64,000 nucleotides of DNA from Pseudoclavibacter soli DSM 23366 (GCF_000423505.1 NZ_AUIC01000004.1:124001-188000), one strand, 5' to 3'; shown: positions 8,608-18,271, counted from the stretch's first letter. The notes: generated from the sequence alone by a model not told the origin. Translations and numbers: made by a program.

Positions 8608-8613
8608 AGTCTA
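8608..8613 (-). promoter_or_regulatory. -10 box (TAGACT) of a leaderless proA transcript
   Basis: Minus-strand TAGACT followed by TGACGC and the proA ATG. The six-base gap puts transcription start at the start codon. No Shine-Dalgarno sequence is present. Confidence 0.5.
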
Positions 8614-8651
8614 CGCGGCGCTCGGTGCGCCAGCGTGATTGACTTTGCGGT

Positions 8652-10241
8652 TCAAGGCTTCGGCTGGATGCTCGACACCGGCGCCGTGTCTGGGTTGCCT
8701 TCGTCGCTCGACTCCTGTTGCGGCAGCAGCGGCAGCTGCACGGTGAATGTGGTGCCCTCCCCCGGCACCGAGTCGACGCGGATGCTGCCATCGTGGGCAT
8801 GCACCAGCGCCTGCACGATCGAGAGCCCGAGCCCGGTAGACCCCGCCCCGGGGGTGCGTGATCCGTCGCCCTTGGTGAAGCGGTCGAAGATGTGCTCGAG
8901 CAGTTCTGGCGGCACACCCGGCCCATCGTCGCGCACCGTGATAACCGCCTGATCGTCGACGCGGTGCGCGCCGAGCACGATATTGGTGCCCTTGGGCGTG
9001 TGTACGCGTGCATTCGCCAGCAGATTCACCAGAATCTGACGCAGGCTATTCTCGTCCCCCATCAGCTCGAGGGGCGTGGCCGCATCAAGATCGAGTTGCC
9101 AGTGGTGATCGGGGCCGGCGGCATGAGCATCCGCAATGGCGTCGATAAGCAGACCGCGCAAGTCGGTCTCGCGCCGTTCGATCACCGGCTCGGAGTCGAG
9201 CCTGGCCAACAGCAACAGATCTTCGACCAACCCCGACATGCGCTCAGACTCGCTCTTGACGCGCCCCAGCTGCTCGGTGGCATGCTCGGGCAGGTGTTCG
9301 CGATCGCGCAGCACAAGCTCGGTATAGCCACGGATTGAGGCCAGCGGCGTGCGCAGCTCATGGCTCGCATCGGCCACGAAACGTCGCAGCTTGCGCTCAG
9401 AGCGGTTGCGAATCTGAAAGGCTTCGTCGATGTGCGTGAGCATCTGGTTGAAGCTGCCAGCCACACGGCCAACTTCAGAGGTGCCGTCGACGTATTCCTC
9501 GGGAATGCGCGCCGAGAGCTGCACCCCTGTCGACGACAGTTCCGTGGCACTGACCGCCTGAGCGGTGGCGGCCACCACTTCGAGAGGGCGAAGAGCTCGA
9601 CGCAGCAGCACCCAGCCAATGCCGATCGCACTGACCACAGCGATGCCCATAACCAAGAACTCAACGAAGATATATGACGCGATAGTCTGCGAGACCGTGG
9701 CCTGCGACACCGCGGTGACGATGCGGGCCCCGGTTGAGTCGGTCTGTGCGATAGCCCGGTAGGTGCCAAGACCCGGCACTTCGACTTCGTAGATGCGACT
9801 GTCATCAACGGGCACGGCCAGCAGCGCCGAGACCTGTGCCTGGGTCAGCTGATGATAGGTCGGGGTGCCGCTGTCGTCGATGTAGCCGGCGCGCAGCACA
9901 CCGTTGCGCACGTCAACGCTGATGGTGCGAGCGCGCTGGGTGCGCTGGGTCAGCCCCGGCGGCAACGGATCACTCGGGTCGATCTGTGAGTCGCCGGTAG
10001 CCACAGAGGTCGACAATGACCGTTCTGCGGCCAAGCGCACCTCGGAGTTGAGCTGCCCGTAGAGCGAATTGCTCAGTGCAGAGGTGGTGACCGCAGCGAT
10101 GATCGTCACGCTCGACAGCAACAGTGCGGCCATGAGCAGCGGCAGCGCTTTGCGCAGCGGCAGTCGTCGGTGCACCCGACGGGCAGTCGGTGCGCTGTCG
10201 GCACCGGCCGGTTGCGGGTCGGGGGTGGATGCGCGGGTCAC
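8652..10241 (-). CDS. Sensor histidine kinase, HAMP-HisKA-HATPase
   Basis: 529 residues. A first membrane segment at about 31-54 and a second at about 190-213 bracket a 135-residue extracytoplasmic sensor region with no recognised domain. A HAMP linker follows, then HisKA with the phospho-acceptor His in FVADASHELRTPLASIRGY, then the HATPase boxes (NLLANARVHTP, RDDGPGVPPE, GSTGLGLSIVQALV). The GTG start lies one base after the stop of the response regulator gene, so the pair is co-translated. Architecture resembles the TrcS/TcrY/MprB type of actinobacterial kinases, but the signal cannot be told from sequence. A Gly/Ser/Asp-rich C-terminal tail of about 25 residues is not conserved. Confidence 0.92.
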   Translation of the reverse strand: MTRASTPDPQPAGADSAPTARRVHRRLPLRKALPLLMAALLLSSVTIIAAVTTSALSNSLYGQLNSEVRLAAERSLSTSVATGDSQIDPSDPLPPGLTQRTQRARTISVDVRNGVLRAGYIDDSGTPTYHQLTQAQVSALLAVPVDDSRIYEVEVPGLGTYRAIAQTDSTGARIVTAVSQATVSQTIASYIFVEFLVMGIAVVSAIGIGWVLLRRALRPLEVVAATAQAVSATELSSTGVQLSARIPEEYVDGTSEVGRVAGSFNQMLTHIDEAFQIRNRSERKLRRFVADASHELRTPLASIRGYTELVLRDREHLPEHATEQLGRVKSESERMSGLVEDLLLLARLDSEPVIERRETDLRGLLIDAIADAHAAGPDHHWQLDLDAATPLELMGDENSLRQILVNLLANARVHTPKGTNIVLGAHRVDDQAVITVRDDGPGVPPELLEHIFDRFTKGDGSRTPGAGSTGLGLSIVQALVHAHDGSIRVDSVPGEGTTFTVQLPLLPQQESSDEGNPDTAPVSSIQPKP

Positions 10242-10242
10242 G

Positions 10243-10989
10243 TCAGGCTGCGGTCGCGGGCTTCAGCACGTAGCCCACACCGCGCACGGTGTGAATCATC
10301 GGCTCGCGCCCAGCGTCGATTTTCTTGCGCAGATACGAGATATAGAGTTCGACGACGTTAACCTCGCCGCCGAAGTCGTAGTGCCAGACATGATCGAGAA
10401 TCTGTGCCTTCGACATGACCTTCTTGGCGTTGCGCATGAGAAAGCGCAGCAGCTCGAACTCGGTGGCCGTGAGCTTGATCTCATCGCCGCCGCGGCTGAC
10501 CTCGTAGCTCTCTTCGTTGAGCGTGAGATCGCCAACGGTGATGCTCGGGTCGTGCTCTTCTTCGCTCCACTGCCGAGACCGCCGCAGCAGCCCGCGCACG
10601 CGTGCCATCAGCTCTTCGATGTTGAACGGCTTGGTGACGTAGTCGTCGGCGCCCACAGTGATGCCCGCGATGCGATCTTCGACCGCGTCGCGCGCGGTCA
10701 GGAAGATCACTGGGATCGCCTCATCAATTTCGTGCAGTTTGCGCAGCACCTCGAAGCCCGAGAGATCAGGCAGCATCACGTCGAGAATCACGACATCGGG
10801 CCGGTTCTGGCGGGCTGCGGCGATCGCACCACGCCCATTGAGCGAGGTGATCACGTTGAATCCCTCGTAGCGCACCGCCGAAGCGACCAGCTCGAGCAGG
10901 TTCGGCTCGTCGTCGACCACCAGCACGGTGACGTCGGATGCCTTGACGGTCTTGTCTGCGTTCTTCGCTGACTGTGTTGGGTTGCTCAT
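10243..10989 (-). CDS. OmpR/PhoB-family response regulator
   Basis: 248 residues: receiver domain with acidic pair VVDDE, phospho-acceptor Asp in VVILDVMLPDLSG, Thr in FLTARD and Lys in VTKPF, then a winged-helix DNA-binding domain ending in IHTVRGVGYVLKP. I chose ATG 10989 over the in-frame ATG 11002-11004 because AGGTGGAG lies just upstream of the former. It is followed one base later by its kinase. The target genes are not known; the closest architectural relatives are TrcR-like regulators, which often autoregulate. Confidence 0.92.
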   Translation of the reverse strand: MSNPTQSAKNADKTVKASDVTVLVVDDEPNLLELVASAVRYEGFNVITSLNGRGAIAAARQNRPDVVILDVMLPDLSGFEVLRKLHEIDEAIPVIFLTARDAVEDRIAGITVGADDYVTKPFNIEELMARVRGLLRRSRQWSEEEHDPSITVGDLTLNEESYEVSRGGDEIKLTATEFELLRFLMRNAKKVMSKAQILDHVWHYDFGGEVNVVELYISYLRKKIDAGREPMIHTVRGVGYVLKPATAA

Positions 10990-11072
10990 GTCTCCACCTC
11001 TCATGCACTCTCGACATTACTGAGTGAAGTCTGTGAACGCCTTGTGACACGTCAGTGTCGATGCCGTGAAGC

Positions 11073-11921
11073 CTACGACTCGTGTGTGAATACCTCGATG
11101 GTTTGCAGTGCCCCAGTTGTCGTGAGCTCGTCAGGGGCCGCCTCGGCCGCATGAAACCACGTGCCCACATCGGCGCCGCGAAGTGCCAGGCCCACCTGCT
11201 CGGCCGAGGTGAGCAGCACCGGAATACCGGCCTCGGCGGCCAGTCGCGCCGACGCCAGCTTGGTGACCGCTCCCCCGGTGCCGACACCGTTGACCGCGAC
11301 CGGCGCCACCTCGACACCAGCGAGGTCGTCGTCGAAGGCCACTTCGCGAATCGGCTGGGCACCCGCACGCTCTGGCGGGCGATCATAGAGCGCATCGACA
11401 TCGCTCAGCAGCACCAATGCGTCAGCGCGAACCAGCACCGCGACAAGTGCGGCCAGTCGGTCGTTGTCGCCGAATTTGATTTCGTGTGTGGCCACCGTGT
11501 CGTTCTCGTTGACGATCGGCAGCACACGCAGGTCGAGCAGTCGATCGATCGCCTCTTGAGCATGTCGACGATGGCCGCGCTCTTCGAAGTCGTTTGCCGT
11601 CAGCAGCACCTGTGCGGTGACGATGCCAAAGGCGTCAAGAGCCGACTCGTAGCGATACATGAGGCGCCCCTGCCCCACCGCTGCCGCAGCCTGGGAGGTG
11701 GCTAAATCGTCTGGCCGACCGTCAAGATTCAGCAGCGGCAGCCCCGTGGCAATTGCACCCGACGAGACGAGCACCACTTCGGTGCCACGCTCGTGCGCGC
11801 TGGCCAGTGCCGAGACGAGATGCCCGAGCTGATGCTCACGGTCGCCGGTAATCGACGACGAGCCGATCTTGACAACGATGCGGCGTGCCGCGGGAATCTC
11901 TGAGCGCGTAGTGAGGCTCAT
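11073..11921 (-). CDS. proB: Glutamate 5-kinase ProB (short form without PUA domain)
   Basis: 282 residues. An amino-acid kinase fold that phosphorylates glutamate at the start of proline synthesis. Visible features are [11 protein letters not shown] at the N-terminus (phosphate loop), [28 protein letters not shown] (substrate and nucleotide site) and [15 protein letters not shown]. It stops soon after the kinase domain and lacks the C-terminal PUA domain found in the roughly 370-residue E. coli enzyme, so the known effects of PUA on oligomer state may not apply; proline feedback itself acts on the kinase domain. The ATG overlaps the obgE stop by four bases (ATGA), so it is translationally coupled to obgE. 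Confidence 0.93.
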   Translation of the reverse strand: MSLTTRSEIPAARRIVVKIGSSSITGDREHQLGHLVSALASAHERGTEVVLVSSGAIATGLPLLNLDGRPDDLATSQAAAAVGQGRLMYRYESALDAFGIVTAQVLLTANDFEERGHRRHAQEAIDRLLDLRVLPIVNENDTVATHEIKFGDNDRLAALVAVLVRADALVLLSDVDALYDRPPERAGAQPIREVAFDDDLAGVEVAPVAVNGVGTGGAVTKLASARLAAEAGIPVLLTSAEQVGLALRGADVGTWFHAAEAAPDELTTTGALQTIEVFTHES

Positions 11922-13498
11922 TCACCACGCTCCTCGTCAACCCGCTCTGCACTCTCTGACGCAGAGGAGGCATCTTCGGCGAGGAAGTCTTCAGGAGAGC
12001 TCCACAAGCCAGCCTCTCGCTCAGCCGCCAGCTCGTCTCGGGCTCGTGCCTTCGCATCCATGCGCTCATAGTACTCGGCGCGCTTCTCGGCACGAGTCGG
12101 CCGGTGCTGATCGGCCAGACGCGGATCGGTGCCACGCGGAGCAGCAATCTCGGCAGCCGAAGTGATCGTCGGCTCCCAGTCGAACACCATGGCGTTTTCA
12201 TCGGGCCCGATGACCACGGTCGAGCCCTCGCGAGCCCCAGCACGGAACAGCTCGTCTTCGACACCGAGCTTGTTGAGGCGATCGGCGAGGAATCCGACGG
12301 CCTCTTCGTTGTCGAACATGGTCTGAGCCACCCAGCGCTCAGGCTTAGCGCCGCGCACGCGGAAGATCTCACCCTCGAAGGTCTTCTCGCGCGTGATGGT
12401 GAAGTCGGGCTGGTCGACCGCTTTGGGCCGCAGCACAATGCGTTCGGGCGTCTGCTCGGCAGCCGCTGCCTTGGCATCGCGCCCACGCTGCACCAGATCG
12501 GCCATGGCGAAGGTCAGCTCGCGCAGACCGGCATGGCTCACCGCCGACACGGGGAACACCCGCAGCCCGCGCCCGCGCAACTCGTCGGTGACGAATTCGG
12601 CGAGTTCTTGCGCCTCGGGCACGTCAACCTTGTTGAGCGCCACGAGCTGCGGCCGCTGATCGAGCGGAATCTGGTCAGGGCCCACGGGGTAGTCGGCGAG
12701 CTCTTTGAGAATCACATCGAGGTCAGAGATGGGGTCGCGGCCTGGCTCGAGCGTGGCGCAGTCGAGCACGTGAACCAGTGCCTCGCAGCGCTCGACGTGG
12801 CGCAGAAAGTCGAGCCCCAGACCCTTGCCCTGGCTCGCACCCTCGATGAGTCCTGGTACGTCGGCAATGGTGAAGCGCACATCACCAGACTCGACCACGC
12901 CTAAGTTCGGCGCGAGCGTGGTGAACGGATAGTCGGCGATCTTCGGCCGCGCAGCGCTGAGCGCAGCGATCAGGCTCGACTTGCCGGCCGAGGGATATCC
13001 GACCAAGGCAACGTCGGCCACGGTTTTGAGCTCAAGACGAATGTCACCGGACCAGCCGGGTGTGCCCAGCAGCGCGAAGCCTGGAGCTTTGCGCTTTGTC
13101 GAGGCCAGCGCATTGTTGCCCAACCCGCCCTGGCCGCCTTCAGCGATGGTTACTCGCATGCCGGCTTCGCTGAGGTCTGCAATCACCTCGCCATCAGCGG
13201 TGCGCACAACCGTGCCCACCGGAACAGGCAGCACGAGGTCTTCGCCATCGTAGCCGTTGCGATAGTCACCCATACCGAAGCCACCGGCGGTAGCCCGCTG
13301 GTGTGGGCGACGGTGGTACGCCAGCAGCGTCGTGGTGCCGGCATCGGCGTAGAGCACCACGTCGCCACCGTCACCGCCCTTACCGCCGTCTGGGCCGGCC
13401 AGTGGTTTGAATTTCTCGCGGCGGATCGACACACAGCCGTCACCACCGTCACCGGCAGCAACGTGCAGGGTGACATCATCGACGAAGCTCAGTGCCAT
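11918..13498 (-). CDS. obgE: Obg-family GTPase ObgE/CgtA
   Basis: 526 residues. A ribosome-associated GTPase involved in 50S maturation and stress response. The glycine-rich Obg fold occupies about residues 1-158; the G domain follows with [10 protein letters not shown] (G1), [10 protein letters not shown] (G3) and LNKVD (G4); an OCT domain ends near 440, and a charged C-terminal extension of about 80 residues ends with many Glu/Ser. Start ATG 13498 is chosen over the further upstream in-frame start because AAGGAGT lies at the right distance and MALSFVDDV matches the family N-terminus. Order rplU-rpmA-obgE-proB is conserved. Confidence 0.95.
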   Translation of the reverse strand: MALSFVDDVTLHVAAGDGGDGCVSIRREKFKPLAGPDGGKGGDGGDVVLYADAGTTTLLAYHRRPHQRATAGGFGMGDYRNGYDGEDLVLPVPVGTVVRTADGEVIADLSEAGMRVTIAEGGQGGLGNNALASTKRKAPGFALLGTPGWSGDIRLELKTVADVALVGYPSAGKSSLIAALSAARPKIADYPFTTLAPNLGVVESGDVRFTIADVPGLIEGASQGKGLGLDFLRHVERCEALVHVLDCATLEPGRDPISDLDVILKELADYPVGPDQIPLDQRPQLVALNKVDVPEAQELAEFVTDELRGRGLRVFPVSAVSHAGLRELTFAMADLVQRGRDAKAAAAEQTPERIVLRPKAVDQPDFTITREKTFEGEIFRVRGAKPERWVAQTMFDNEEAVGFLADRLNKLGVEDELFRAGAREGSTVVIGPDENAMVFDWEPTITSAAEIAAPRGTDPRLADQHRPTRAEKRAEYYERMDAKARARDELAAEREAGLWSSPEDFLAEDASSASESAERVDEERGE

Positions 13499-13572
13499 GT
13501 CAGACTCCTTCTGCGGCGCATTGGCGCCGCCGCGGGGCACACTTCAGCGTAGCGTGCCGCCGTAGACAGAAA

Positions 13573-13600
13573 GAGGCGAGCCCGCATGCGGACCCGCCTC
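13573..13600 (-). terminator. Terminator after rpmA
   Basis: Minus-strand hairpin GAGGCGGGTCCGC / GCGGGCTCGCCTC with a short AT loop, followed by TTTCTGTC. It lies between rpmA and obgE and could separate ribosomal-protein expression from obgE. Confidence 0.6.
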
Positions 13601-13624
13601 AGTCAGGGGTGTGCTCGACGACGA

Positions 13625-13888
13625 TTACTCGGCGTCGGCACCCGTGAGAATGTTGACCACGCGACGGCGGCCCTTGCTGTTGAACTCGACCGAGCCCGCA
13701 GACAGTGCGAACAGGGTGTCGTCTTTGCCGCGACCCACGTTGGCGCCGGGGTGGAAGTGGGTGCCACGCTGACGCACGATGATCTCGCCGGCGTTCACCT
13801 CCTGCCCACCGAAGCGCTTGACGCCGAGACGCTGAGCGTTTGAATCGCGACCGTTGCGAGTAGAGCTCGCACCCTTCTTATGTGCCAT
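13625..13888 (-). CDS. rpmA: 50S ribosomal protein L27
   Basis: 87 residues. L27 reaches the peptidyl transferase centre of the large subunit. The signature is complete: [15 protein letters not shown] at the N-terminus without the cleavable extension found in Firmicutes, [25 protein letters not shown] and GKDDTLFA. Start ATG 13888 is preceded by GAAAGGCG. It follows rplU by 18 bases and the two form the usual operon. Confidence 0.98.
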   Translation of the reverse strand: MAHKKGASSTRNGRDSNAQRLGVKRFGGQEVNAGEIIVRQRGTHFHPGANVGRGKDDTLFALSAGSVEFNSKGRRRVVNILTGADAE

Positions 13889-13906
13889 GAGAGCGCCTTT
13901 CGATGC

Positions 13907-14215
13907 TTACTTGATGCCGGTGACTTTGAGGCGTGTGAGCTCGGAACGGTGGCCCAGACGACGACGGTAGCCGGTCTTGTTCTTGAAGTGCTGGATGTTG
14001 ATCTTGGGGCCGCGCAGGTCTTCGACCACCTCAGCAGTGACCTTGATCTTGGCCAGATCGGCAGCCTTGGAGGTCACCTTGTCGCCGTCGACCAGCAGCA
14101 GAGCGGGGAGCTCGACGTTGCCCTGGGCATCGGCCTTGACACGGTCGACGGTCACGATGGTGCCGACCTCGACCTTCTCTTGACGCCCGCCGGCGCGCAC
14201 GATTGCATATACCAC
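13907..14215 (-). CDS. rplU: 50S ribosomal protein L21
   Basis: 102 residues. L21 binds 23S rRNA early in 50S assembly. [17 protein letters not shown] at the N-terminus and the C-terminal [22 protein letters not shown] are diagnostic. The start is GTG at 14215 with GAGGGATG upstream. The 138-base gap to the rne stop (14216-14353) holds the probable promoter and 5' leader of the rplU-rpmA operon; I could not identify a structured leader in it. Confidence 0.97.
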   Translation of the reverse strand: MVYAIVRAGGRQEKVEVGTIVTVDRVKADAQGNVELPALLLVDGDKVTSKAADLAKIKVTAEVVEDLRGPKINIQHFKNKTGYRRRLGHRSELTRLKVTGIK

Positions 14216-14353
14216 GTGTCATCCCTCTTCTTGGAACTCTAGTCTTGAAGCGTGAAGCCTTGTGCTCTGTGACGGCATGACCGGCACGAGCCAACACTCT
14301 ACTTTACTTGATCACACCAACTCAGGTCAAACAGCCCACGACGCGTGTCGCGG

Positions 14354-16963
14354 TCAATTTTTGCCTTCGTCGTGCGACGCGGCATCGACTGCTCCCCCGG
14401 CTGGCAGCGACGCCCGACGTGACCGACGGCGGCTGCCCGGCGCATTGCCGTCGGGCAGACTCGCCAGCACGTTGGCCAGCAGGCGATCAGTGTCTGGGCT
14501 CGATGCGCCCTCACTCTTGGCTGCCGGCTTGGCTTCCGGCAGTGTGAGCACCTGCGAGTCAGCCACTGGCTGTGCTGCAGGCTGCGGCTCGGGCTGCACG
14601 GTCACGGCTTCGGGCACGATGGATGCGGTGGCCGGCTTGGCCGGCTCGCCCTCGGCTGCGTGCACCGCGGCTGCACCGGCAGCGGCACCAGTGTTCGACG
14701 AAGCCGCCGCGATCGTGCTCGCCGCAACCGCGGCCACTGCTGACTTCACCTCGTCGTTCAGCTTGGGCTGCTGCGCCTTCGGCTGCTGCTGAGCCTTCTT
14801 CTGTCGCGACTTTTTGCTGTGGCTCTGCGGTTTCTGCTCTTGAGCCGCGTGCCCGCCATCGGCAAGCTGAGTGAAAGTCTCAGCCAGACCGATACCGATC
14901 TTCTTACGCGTCATCTGCACCAAACCAAGCGAGGTGACCTCGGCCACCTGGTGCTTGGTGCGGTCGCGCCCCAAGCACTCGATGAGTCGACGCAGCACCA
15001 GATCGCGGTTCGACTCAAGCACCATGTCGATGAAGTCGACCACGACGATGCCGCCAAGGTCACGCAGCCGCAGCTGGCGCACAATCTCTTCGGCGGCCTC
15101 GAGGTTGTTCTTGGTGACCGTCTCTTCAAGGTTGCCGCCAGAGCCGACGAACTTGCCGGTGTTGACGTCAATCACCGTCATGGCCTCGGTGCGATCGATG
15201 ACCAGCGAGCCACCAGAGGGCAGGAACACCTTGCGCTCACTGGCCTTCGCCAGCTGCTCGTTGACCCGGTACTGCTCGAAGATGTCTTTGCCGTTGTGCT
15301 CGGCCGGGGCATAGTGCTCGACACGGTCGACCAGGTCGGGCGCCACTGTGTGCAGGTATTTGTCGATGGTCTGCTCAGCGTCTTCACCGCTGACCACCAG
15401 CTTGGTGATGTCTTCGTTGAAGACGTCGCGGATCACCTTGATCAGCAAGTTGGGCTCTGAGTGCAGCAGCGCCGGTGCCTTAGCGGTCTCGCGCAGACGC
15501 ACGATCTCTTCCCACTGCATCTGCAGGCGGCTGATGTCGTGCTCCAGCTGCTCTTTGGTCGCACCTTCGGCGGCAGTGCGCACAATGACGCCCACGTTCT
15601 CGGGCAGCGTCTCTTTGAGGATCTTCTTGAGCCGTGCCCGCTCGCTGTCGGGCAGCTTGCGGCTGATGCCGTTCATGCCGCCGCCAGGCACATAGACCAG
15701 GTAACGACCGGGCAAGGAGATCTGCGAGGTGAGTCGAGCACCCTTATGGCCGACCGGGTCTTTGGTGACCTGCACCAGCACGATGTCGCCGGGCTTGAGC
15801 GCGAGCTCGATGCGCCGCTGCTTGGCGTCGGTGACCTCGGCAGCCTCCCAGTCGACCTCTCCTGAATACAGCACGGCGTTGCGGCCGCGACCGATGTCAA
15901 CGAAGGCCGCCTCCATGCTCGGCAGCACATTCTGCACCTTGCCGAGGTAGACATTGCCGATCAGCGAGAGGTCGCGCGAATGCGCAGCGTAGTGCTCGAC
16001 GAGAATGTCGTCTTCGAGCACGCCGATCTGAATACGGTCGTCGGTGGAGCGCACGATCATCTGCCGATCGACTGCCTCGCGGCGCGCCTGAAACTCGACC
16101 TCGGTGACACTCTGACGATGACGCCCGGCATCTCGACTGGCATTGCGACGCTGCTTTTTGGCCTCGAGTCGCGTAGAGCCCTTGACCTTCATAGGTGCGT
16201 CAATGACCGGAGCTTTCCCAGCAGCATCGCCGGCGCGCTGGGCGTCGGTGGTGCGCGATCGCGAGCCCTCACGATGCCTGGTGCGGCGACGCGATGAGCC
16301 AGACTCGTCGGCCTCGGGCTGCTCGCTGTCGTCGTACGACTCAGGCGACGGCTCGGGCAGCACAGGAGCTTGGAAGGTCAGGGCCACGCTCTGCTCGACC
16401 ACACTCGGCACAGCAGGCGCGTGCTCGACGTTCTGCTCGATCGCACTGAACGGCGAGAACGGGGTGATGTTGGCCAGCGGATCTGTCGCGGCGACTTCGG
16501 CTGGGGCCTCAACCTGAGCAGGCTGGGCAGCTGACTCGGGCTGGGAGTCGACTGCGCCATTCGCTGGCTCAGCCGGCTCGTCTGCGGTCGGCACAGCCTC
16601 AGCAACCTCGTGCTCAACGGCGTCTGCGGCATGCGCCTCACCTTGAGGGGTCTCGGGTGCGTCGGCGACCTCGGGGGCGCTCGGCTGGGGCGCCGGTGCC
16701 TGTGCGACAACGGGCTGCGCGTCGTCGGGCGTTGCCACCTCTGCCTCAGCCAGAGCCTGGGCTGGCTGAGCCTGGGCTGGCTGAGCCTGGGCTGTCGCTG
16801 CCGCAGGAGGCTCGGGCGTGTCGCCCGACTGGCTCGCTGCAGACTCGGCCGACTCGGCTGCCCCGTGGCGAGCCACGTGTGCGCTGCGGCCACGACGCGA
16901 CCGTTTGCCGCCGAACAATGAGAAGAGGCCAGTCTTCTCGTTCTCTGAATTCTCATCCACCAT
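14354..16963 (-). CDS. rne: Ribonuclease E/G family endoribonuclease
   Basis: 869 residues. A hydrolytic endoribonuclease of mRNA decay and rRNA processing. After a roughly 260-residue low-complexity N-terminal region rich in Ala/Pro/Glu (with AQPAQ repeats) come the S1 domain (EHYAAHSRDLSLIGNVYLGKV, PSMEAAFVDIGRGRNAVLY) and the DNase-I-like catalytic domain with the metal-binding Asp pair in MTVIDVNTG and VVVDFIDM. The catalytic core ends at LGLVQMTRKKIGIGLAETF; the cysteine zinc-link (CPxCxG) that normally follows is not present, and a Lys/Gln/Ala-rich tail begins at once. Start ATG 16963 (AGGAGTG upstream) is preferred to the longer open frame. Confidence 0.93.
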   Translation of the reverse strand: MVDENSENEKTGLFSLFGGKRSRRGRSAHVARHGAAESAESAASQSGDTPEPPAAATAQAQPAQAQPAQALAEAEVATPDDAQPVVAQAPAPQPSAPEVADAPETPQGEAHAADAVEHEVAEAVPTADEPAEPANGAVDSQPESAAQPAQVEAPAEVAATDPLANITPFSPFSAIEQNVEHAPAVPSVVEQSVALTFQAPVLPEPSPESYDDSEQPEADESGSSRRRTRHREGSRSRTTDAQRAGDAAGKAPVIDAPMKVKGSTRLEAKKQRRNASRDAGRHRQSVTEVEFQARREAVDRQMIVRSTDDRIQIGVLEDDILVEHYAAHSRDLSLIGNVYLGKVQNVLPSMEAAFVDIGRGRNAVLYSGEVDWEAAEVTDAKQRRIELALKPGDIVLVQVTKDPVGHKGARLTSQISLPGRYLVYVPGGGMNGISRKLPDSERARLKKILKETLPENVGVIVRTAAEGATKEQLEHDISRLQMQWEEIVRLRETAKAPALLHSEPNLLIKVIRDVFNEDITKLVVSGEDAEQTIDKYLHTVAPDLVDRVEHYAPAEHNGKDIFEQYRVNEQLAKASERKVFLPSGGSLVIDRTEAMTVIDVNTGKFVGSGGNLEETVTKNNLEAAEEIVRQLRLRDLGGIVVVDFIDMVLESNRDLVLRRLIECLGRDRTKHQVAEVTSLGLVQMTRKKIGIGLAETFTQLADGGHAAQEQKPQSHSKKSRQKKAQQQPKAQQPKLNDEVKSAVAAVAASTIAAASSNTGAAAGAAAVHAAEGEPAKPATASIVPEAVTVQPEPQPAAQPVADSQVLTLPEAKPAAKSEGASSPDTDRLLANVLASLPDGNAPGSRRRSRRASLPAGGAVDAASHDEGKN
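16753..16797. repeat. 15-bp tandem repeat inside rne
   Basis: About three copies of AGCCTGGGCTGGCTG (the last one partial), encoding AQPAQ in the disordered N-terminal region of RNase E. In frame, so length variation would not break the gene. Confidence 0.85.
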
Positions 16964-17204
16964 CGCTGGTGCACTCCTGTATCTGCCACTGCCCTGTCGC
17001 CCAAGGCCGGCTCTCACGCTGTGCGCCCGGGAGATCCGGGGCGCCAAATTCTCGCGAGGCACGTGCTTCGTGCCTAGTGGCCTCGCCCGCTGCGGTGCAG
17101 CTGGGCGGTGGCCGAAAACTCTGCGCGTGCGTGAGGGCGACTCACGCAACTGCCCTCCAGTATCTCATGAATCAGCTCTGAGCAGCAGTGCCGGCCCGAC
17201 GTGC

Positions 17205-17210
17205 GATAAT
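17205..17210 (+). promoter_or_regulatory. -10 box (GATAAT) of a leaderless VKOR transcript
   Basis: GATAAT, then GAGCCC, then ATG at 17217. The spacing puts transcription start at the ATG; there is no Shine-Dalgarno sequence. Confidence 0.55.
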
Positions 17211-17216
17211 GAGCCC

Positions 17217-17816
17217 ATGTCTTCAGACCAGCGCGGAAGCGCAATTTCGAAGCCTCTTGCCACACTGCTCATCGTGTGTGGCGCGATCGGCCTGTTCGCC
17301 GCATTCGAACTCGCCACCGAGTACATGAAAACCCTCAAAGACCCGACGTATGTGCCCAATTGCGCCGTCAACGTCTTGGTCACCTGCGGGCCCAACATGG
17401 GCTCGTGGCAGGGCAGCCTCTTCGGCTTCTCGAACACCATCATCGGCCTGATTGCCTTCGGGTTTCCGATCGCCGTCGGCATGAGCGTGTTCGCCGGTGC
17501 CCGCTTCTCCGCGTGGTACTGGCGGCTGTTCAATCTCGGCATGCTCGGCGGCTACGTATTCATCACGTGGCTGTACTCCGAGAGCATCTTCTCGCTGGGC
17601 ACGCTGTGCCCGTGGTGCATGGTGGTGTGGGCCGTGACCATTCCGTCGTTCTGGTACACCACAGCCTGGAACCTGCGCGAAGGCCACTACGGCCAGGCAC
17701 TGCGCGGCTTCGGCCAACACCTCTATGACTGGGCCTGGGTGATCACCGCACTCAACTACCTGCTGGTCGCCGTGCTGGCTCAGGTTCGCCTGGAGTGGCT
17801 GCAGCTGCTGCTGTGA
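17217..17816 (+). CDS. Vitamin K epoxide reductase (VKOR) family membrane protein
   Basis: 199 residues with about five membrane segments. VKOR-family proteins re-oxidise the periplasmic or extracellular disulfide-forming machinery using a quinone. The active-site CxxC lies in GTLCPWCMVVW (about 127-137) and the second Cys pair in NCAVNVLVTCG (about 46-56). Many actinobacteria use VKOR instead of DsbB. The ATG at 17217 is favoured over the longer open frame (from 16818) because the upstream part overlaps rne and a -10 box lies six bases away. No DsbA-like partner is fused or adjacent. Confidence 0.9.
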   Translation: MSSDQRGSAISKPLATLLIVCGAIGLFAAFELATEYMKTLKDPTYVPNCAVNVLVTCGPNMGSWQGSLFGFSNTIIGLIAFGFPIAVGMSVFAGARFSAWYWRLFNLGMLGGYVFITWLYSESIFSLGTLCPWCMVVWAVTIPSFWYTTAWNLREGHYGQALRGFGQHLYDWAWVITALNYLLVAVLAQVRLEWLQLLL

Positions 17817-17841
17817 GCCGCAGCCACTCGGCGTCGGTCGG

Positions 17842-18258
17842 CTACGCGCCGAACCAGATGTCGAGTTCGCGCTCGGCCGACTCGGTCGAGTCAGACGCAT
17901 GCACGAGGTTGCGCTGCACGGCAACGCCCCAGTCGCGACCGAGATCGCCGCGAATGGTGCCGGGTGCCGCCACGGTTGGGTCGCTCGCGCCGAGCAGTGA
18001 GCGCACACCGGCGATCACTGCGTCACCGGCAAAGGCCGCCGCGACAATGGGGCCCGAGAGCATGAACTCGACCAGCGGCTCGTAGAACGGCTTGCCAGCG
18101 TGCTCGGCGTAGTGGCGCTCGAGAATCGCGCGGTCAGGCGTGACCAGGCGAATGTTGGTCAGCACATAGCCCTTGGCCTCGATGCGCCGAATCACCTCGC
18201 CAGTGAGGCCGCGTTCAACGGCATCGGGCTTGACCAGCACCAGAGTCTGTTCGGTCAT
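17842..18258 (-). CDS. ndk: Nucleoside-diphosphate kinase
   Basis: 138 residues. Transfers the gamma-phosphate of ATP to nucleoside diphosphates through a phosphohistidine. TLVLVKPDAVERG opens the protein, the active-site His is in RNLVHASDS near residue 118, and TIRGDLG lies before it. Length is exactly family-typical. Start ATG 18258 has GAGAGGAAAG upstream; the open frame continues above it but overlaps the DUF4233 gene. Last gene of a folC-DUF4233-ndk run, an order common in Actinobacteria. Confidence 0.97.
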   Translation of the reverse strand: MTEQTLVLVKPDAVERGLTGEVIRRIEAKGYVLTNIRLVTPDRAILERHYAEHAGKPFYEPLVEFMLSGPIVAAAFAGDAVIAGVRSLLGASDPTVAAPGTIRGDLGRDWGVAVQRNLVHASDSTESAERELDIWFGA

Positions 18259-18271
18259 AAGTTCTTTCCTC

